Origin: an uncultured Muribaculaceae bacterium
GTDB lineage: Bacteria > Bacteroidota > Bacteroidia > Bacteroidales > Muribaculaceae
Reading direction: 5' to 3'
DNA length: 64,000 nt
Assembly (NCBI GenBank): GCA_910577585.1
Contig: CAJTNN010000011.1
Location: 10,626 to 74,625, forward strand
Shown here piece by piece: positions 63,946 to 64,000 of the stretch (its first letter is position 1; every line of letters begins with the position of its first letter). The position numbers and the translations under genes were made by a program. The notes beneath the pieces are model-generated. The model did not search any database. It saw nothing but the letters and a program-made list of their open reading frames with translations, and was not told where the DNA came from.

Positions 63946-64000
63946 ATCATTAGTGTCCACTAAAAAATCATAAGAGTGCTTTGAAATTATTGATATTCAA

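Overview
The window looks like a chromosomal segment of a Bacteroidales gut bacterium. The signs are a full SusC/SusD/SusE/SusF-type starch locus, TonB-linked beta-barrels, Bacteroidetes-specific families (DUF2027, DUF4595, DUF6140-like), sparse Shine-Dalgarno sites, and promoters of the Bacteroidetes type (TTTG, 19-21 nt, TAnnTTTG). Fairly GC-rich core genes, exported caspases and a type IX-like C-terminal tail would fit the family Muribaculaceae, but that placement is inference. I saw no tRNA, rRNA or CRISPR array.

Layout. 1-2.8 kb (minus): a partial DUF2027 protein, PhoH ATPase and SufB. 3.0-12.3 kb (minus): susC-susD-susE-susF-like genes plus a secreted carbohydrate-binding-like protein; the matching periplasmic GH13 amylase (SusA-like) lies apart at 17.7-19.5 kb on the plus strand. 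12.8-16.2 kb (minus): a lipoprotein and an ABC ATPase/permease pair. 16.3-24.1 kb (plus): aminotransferase, SusA-like amylase, a PurF-type amidophosphoribosyltransferase lacking the usual N-terminal cysteine, TrkA and TrkH. 24.1-31.3 kb: Bcp peroxiredoxin, beta-carbonic anhydrase, a Crp/Fnr regulator, an outer-membrane receptor with its lipoprotein, and a lipobox-TPR-TM-LuxR regulator. 31.4-37.8 kb: an EFR1-type ferredoxin/flavodoxin, a membrane-anchored nuclease-like protein, a Panacea antitoxin with a MazF/PemK-like partner, Fur/PerR, rubrerythrin and a fosmidomycin-resistance-type MFS pump. 38-48.3 kb: two divergent operons of exported proteins built around two caspase-family peptidases. 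48.5-51.6 kb: a secreted protein of unknown role and a MATE exporter.

51.6-64 kb is an AT-rich accessory island and the most interesting part. It holds a DUF4143 ATPase flanked by palindromes, a WYL regulator, and a tightly packed operon: DUF6140-like protein, TerB-like repeat protein, two-TM protein, a LeoA-like dynamin GTPase, a second dynamin-like GTPase and a 48-residue basic/hydrophobic peptide. After this come an HNH/ENDO VII-like nuclease, a zinc ribbon and its degraded duplicate, and two unknown proteins. Paired dynamins of the LeoA/LeoBC ('Eleos') type are known from antiphage work; the extra genes here suggest an expanded, undescribed version. A nearly identical operator/promoter module precedes the WYL gene and a gene 8.5 kb downstream, suggesting one regulon.

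Non-coding structure: a family of about 190-240 bp MITE-like elements whose terminal inverted repeats change together at both ends, solo copies of that terminal repeat, PerR-like boxes at the fur and bcp promoters, a 43-44 nt direct repeat flanking the 32.6-36.4 kb segment, and many rho-independent terminators.
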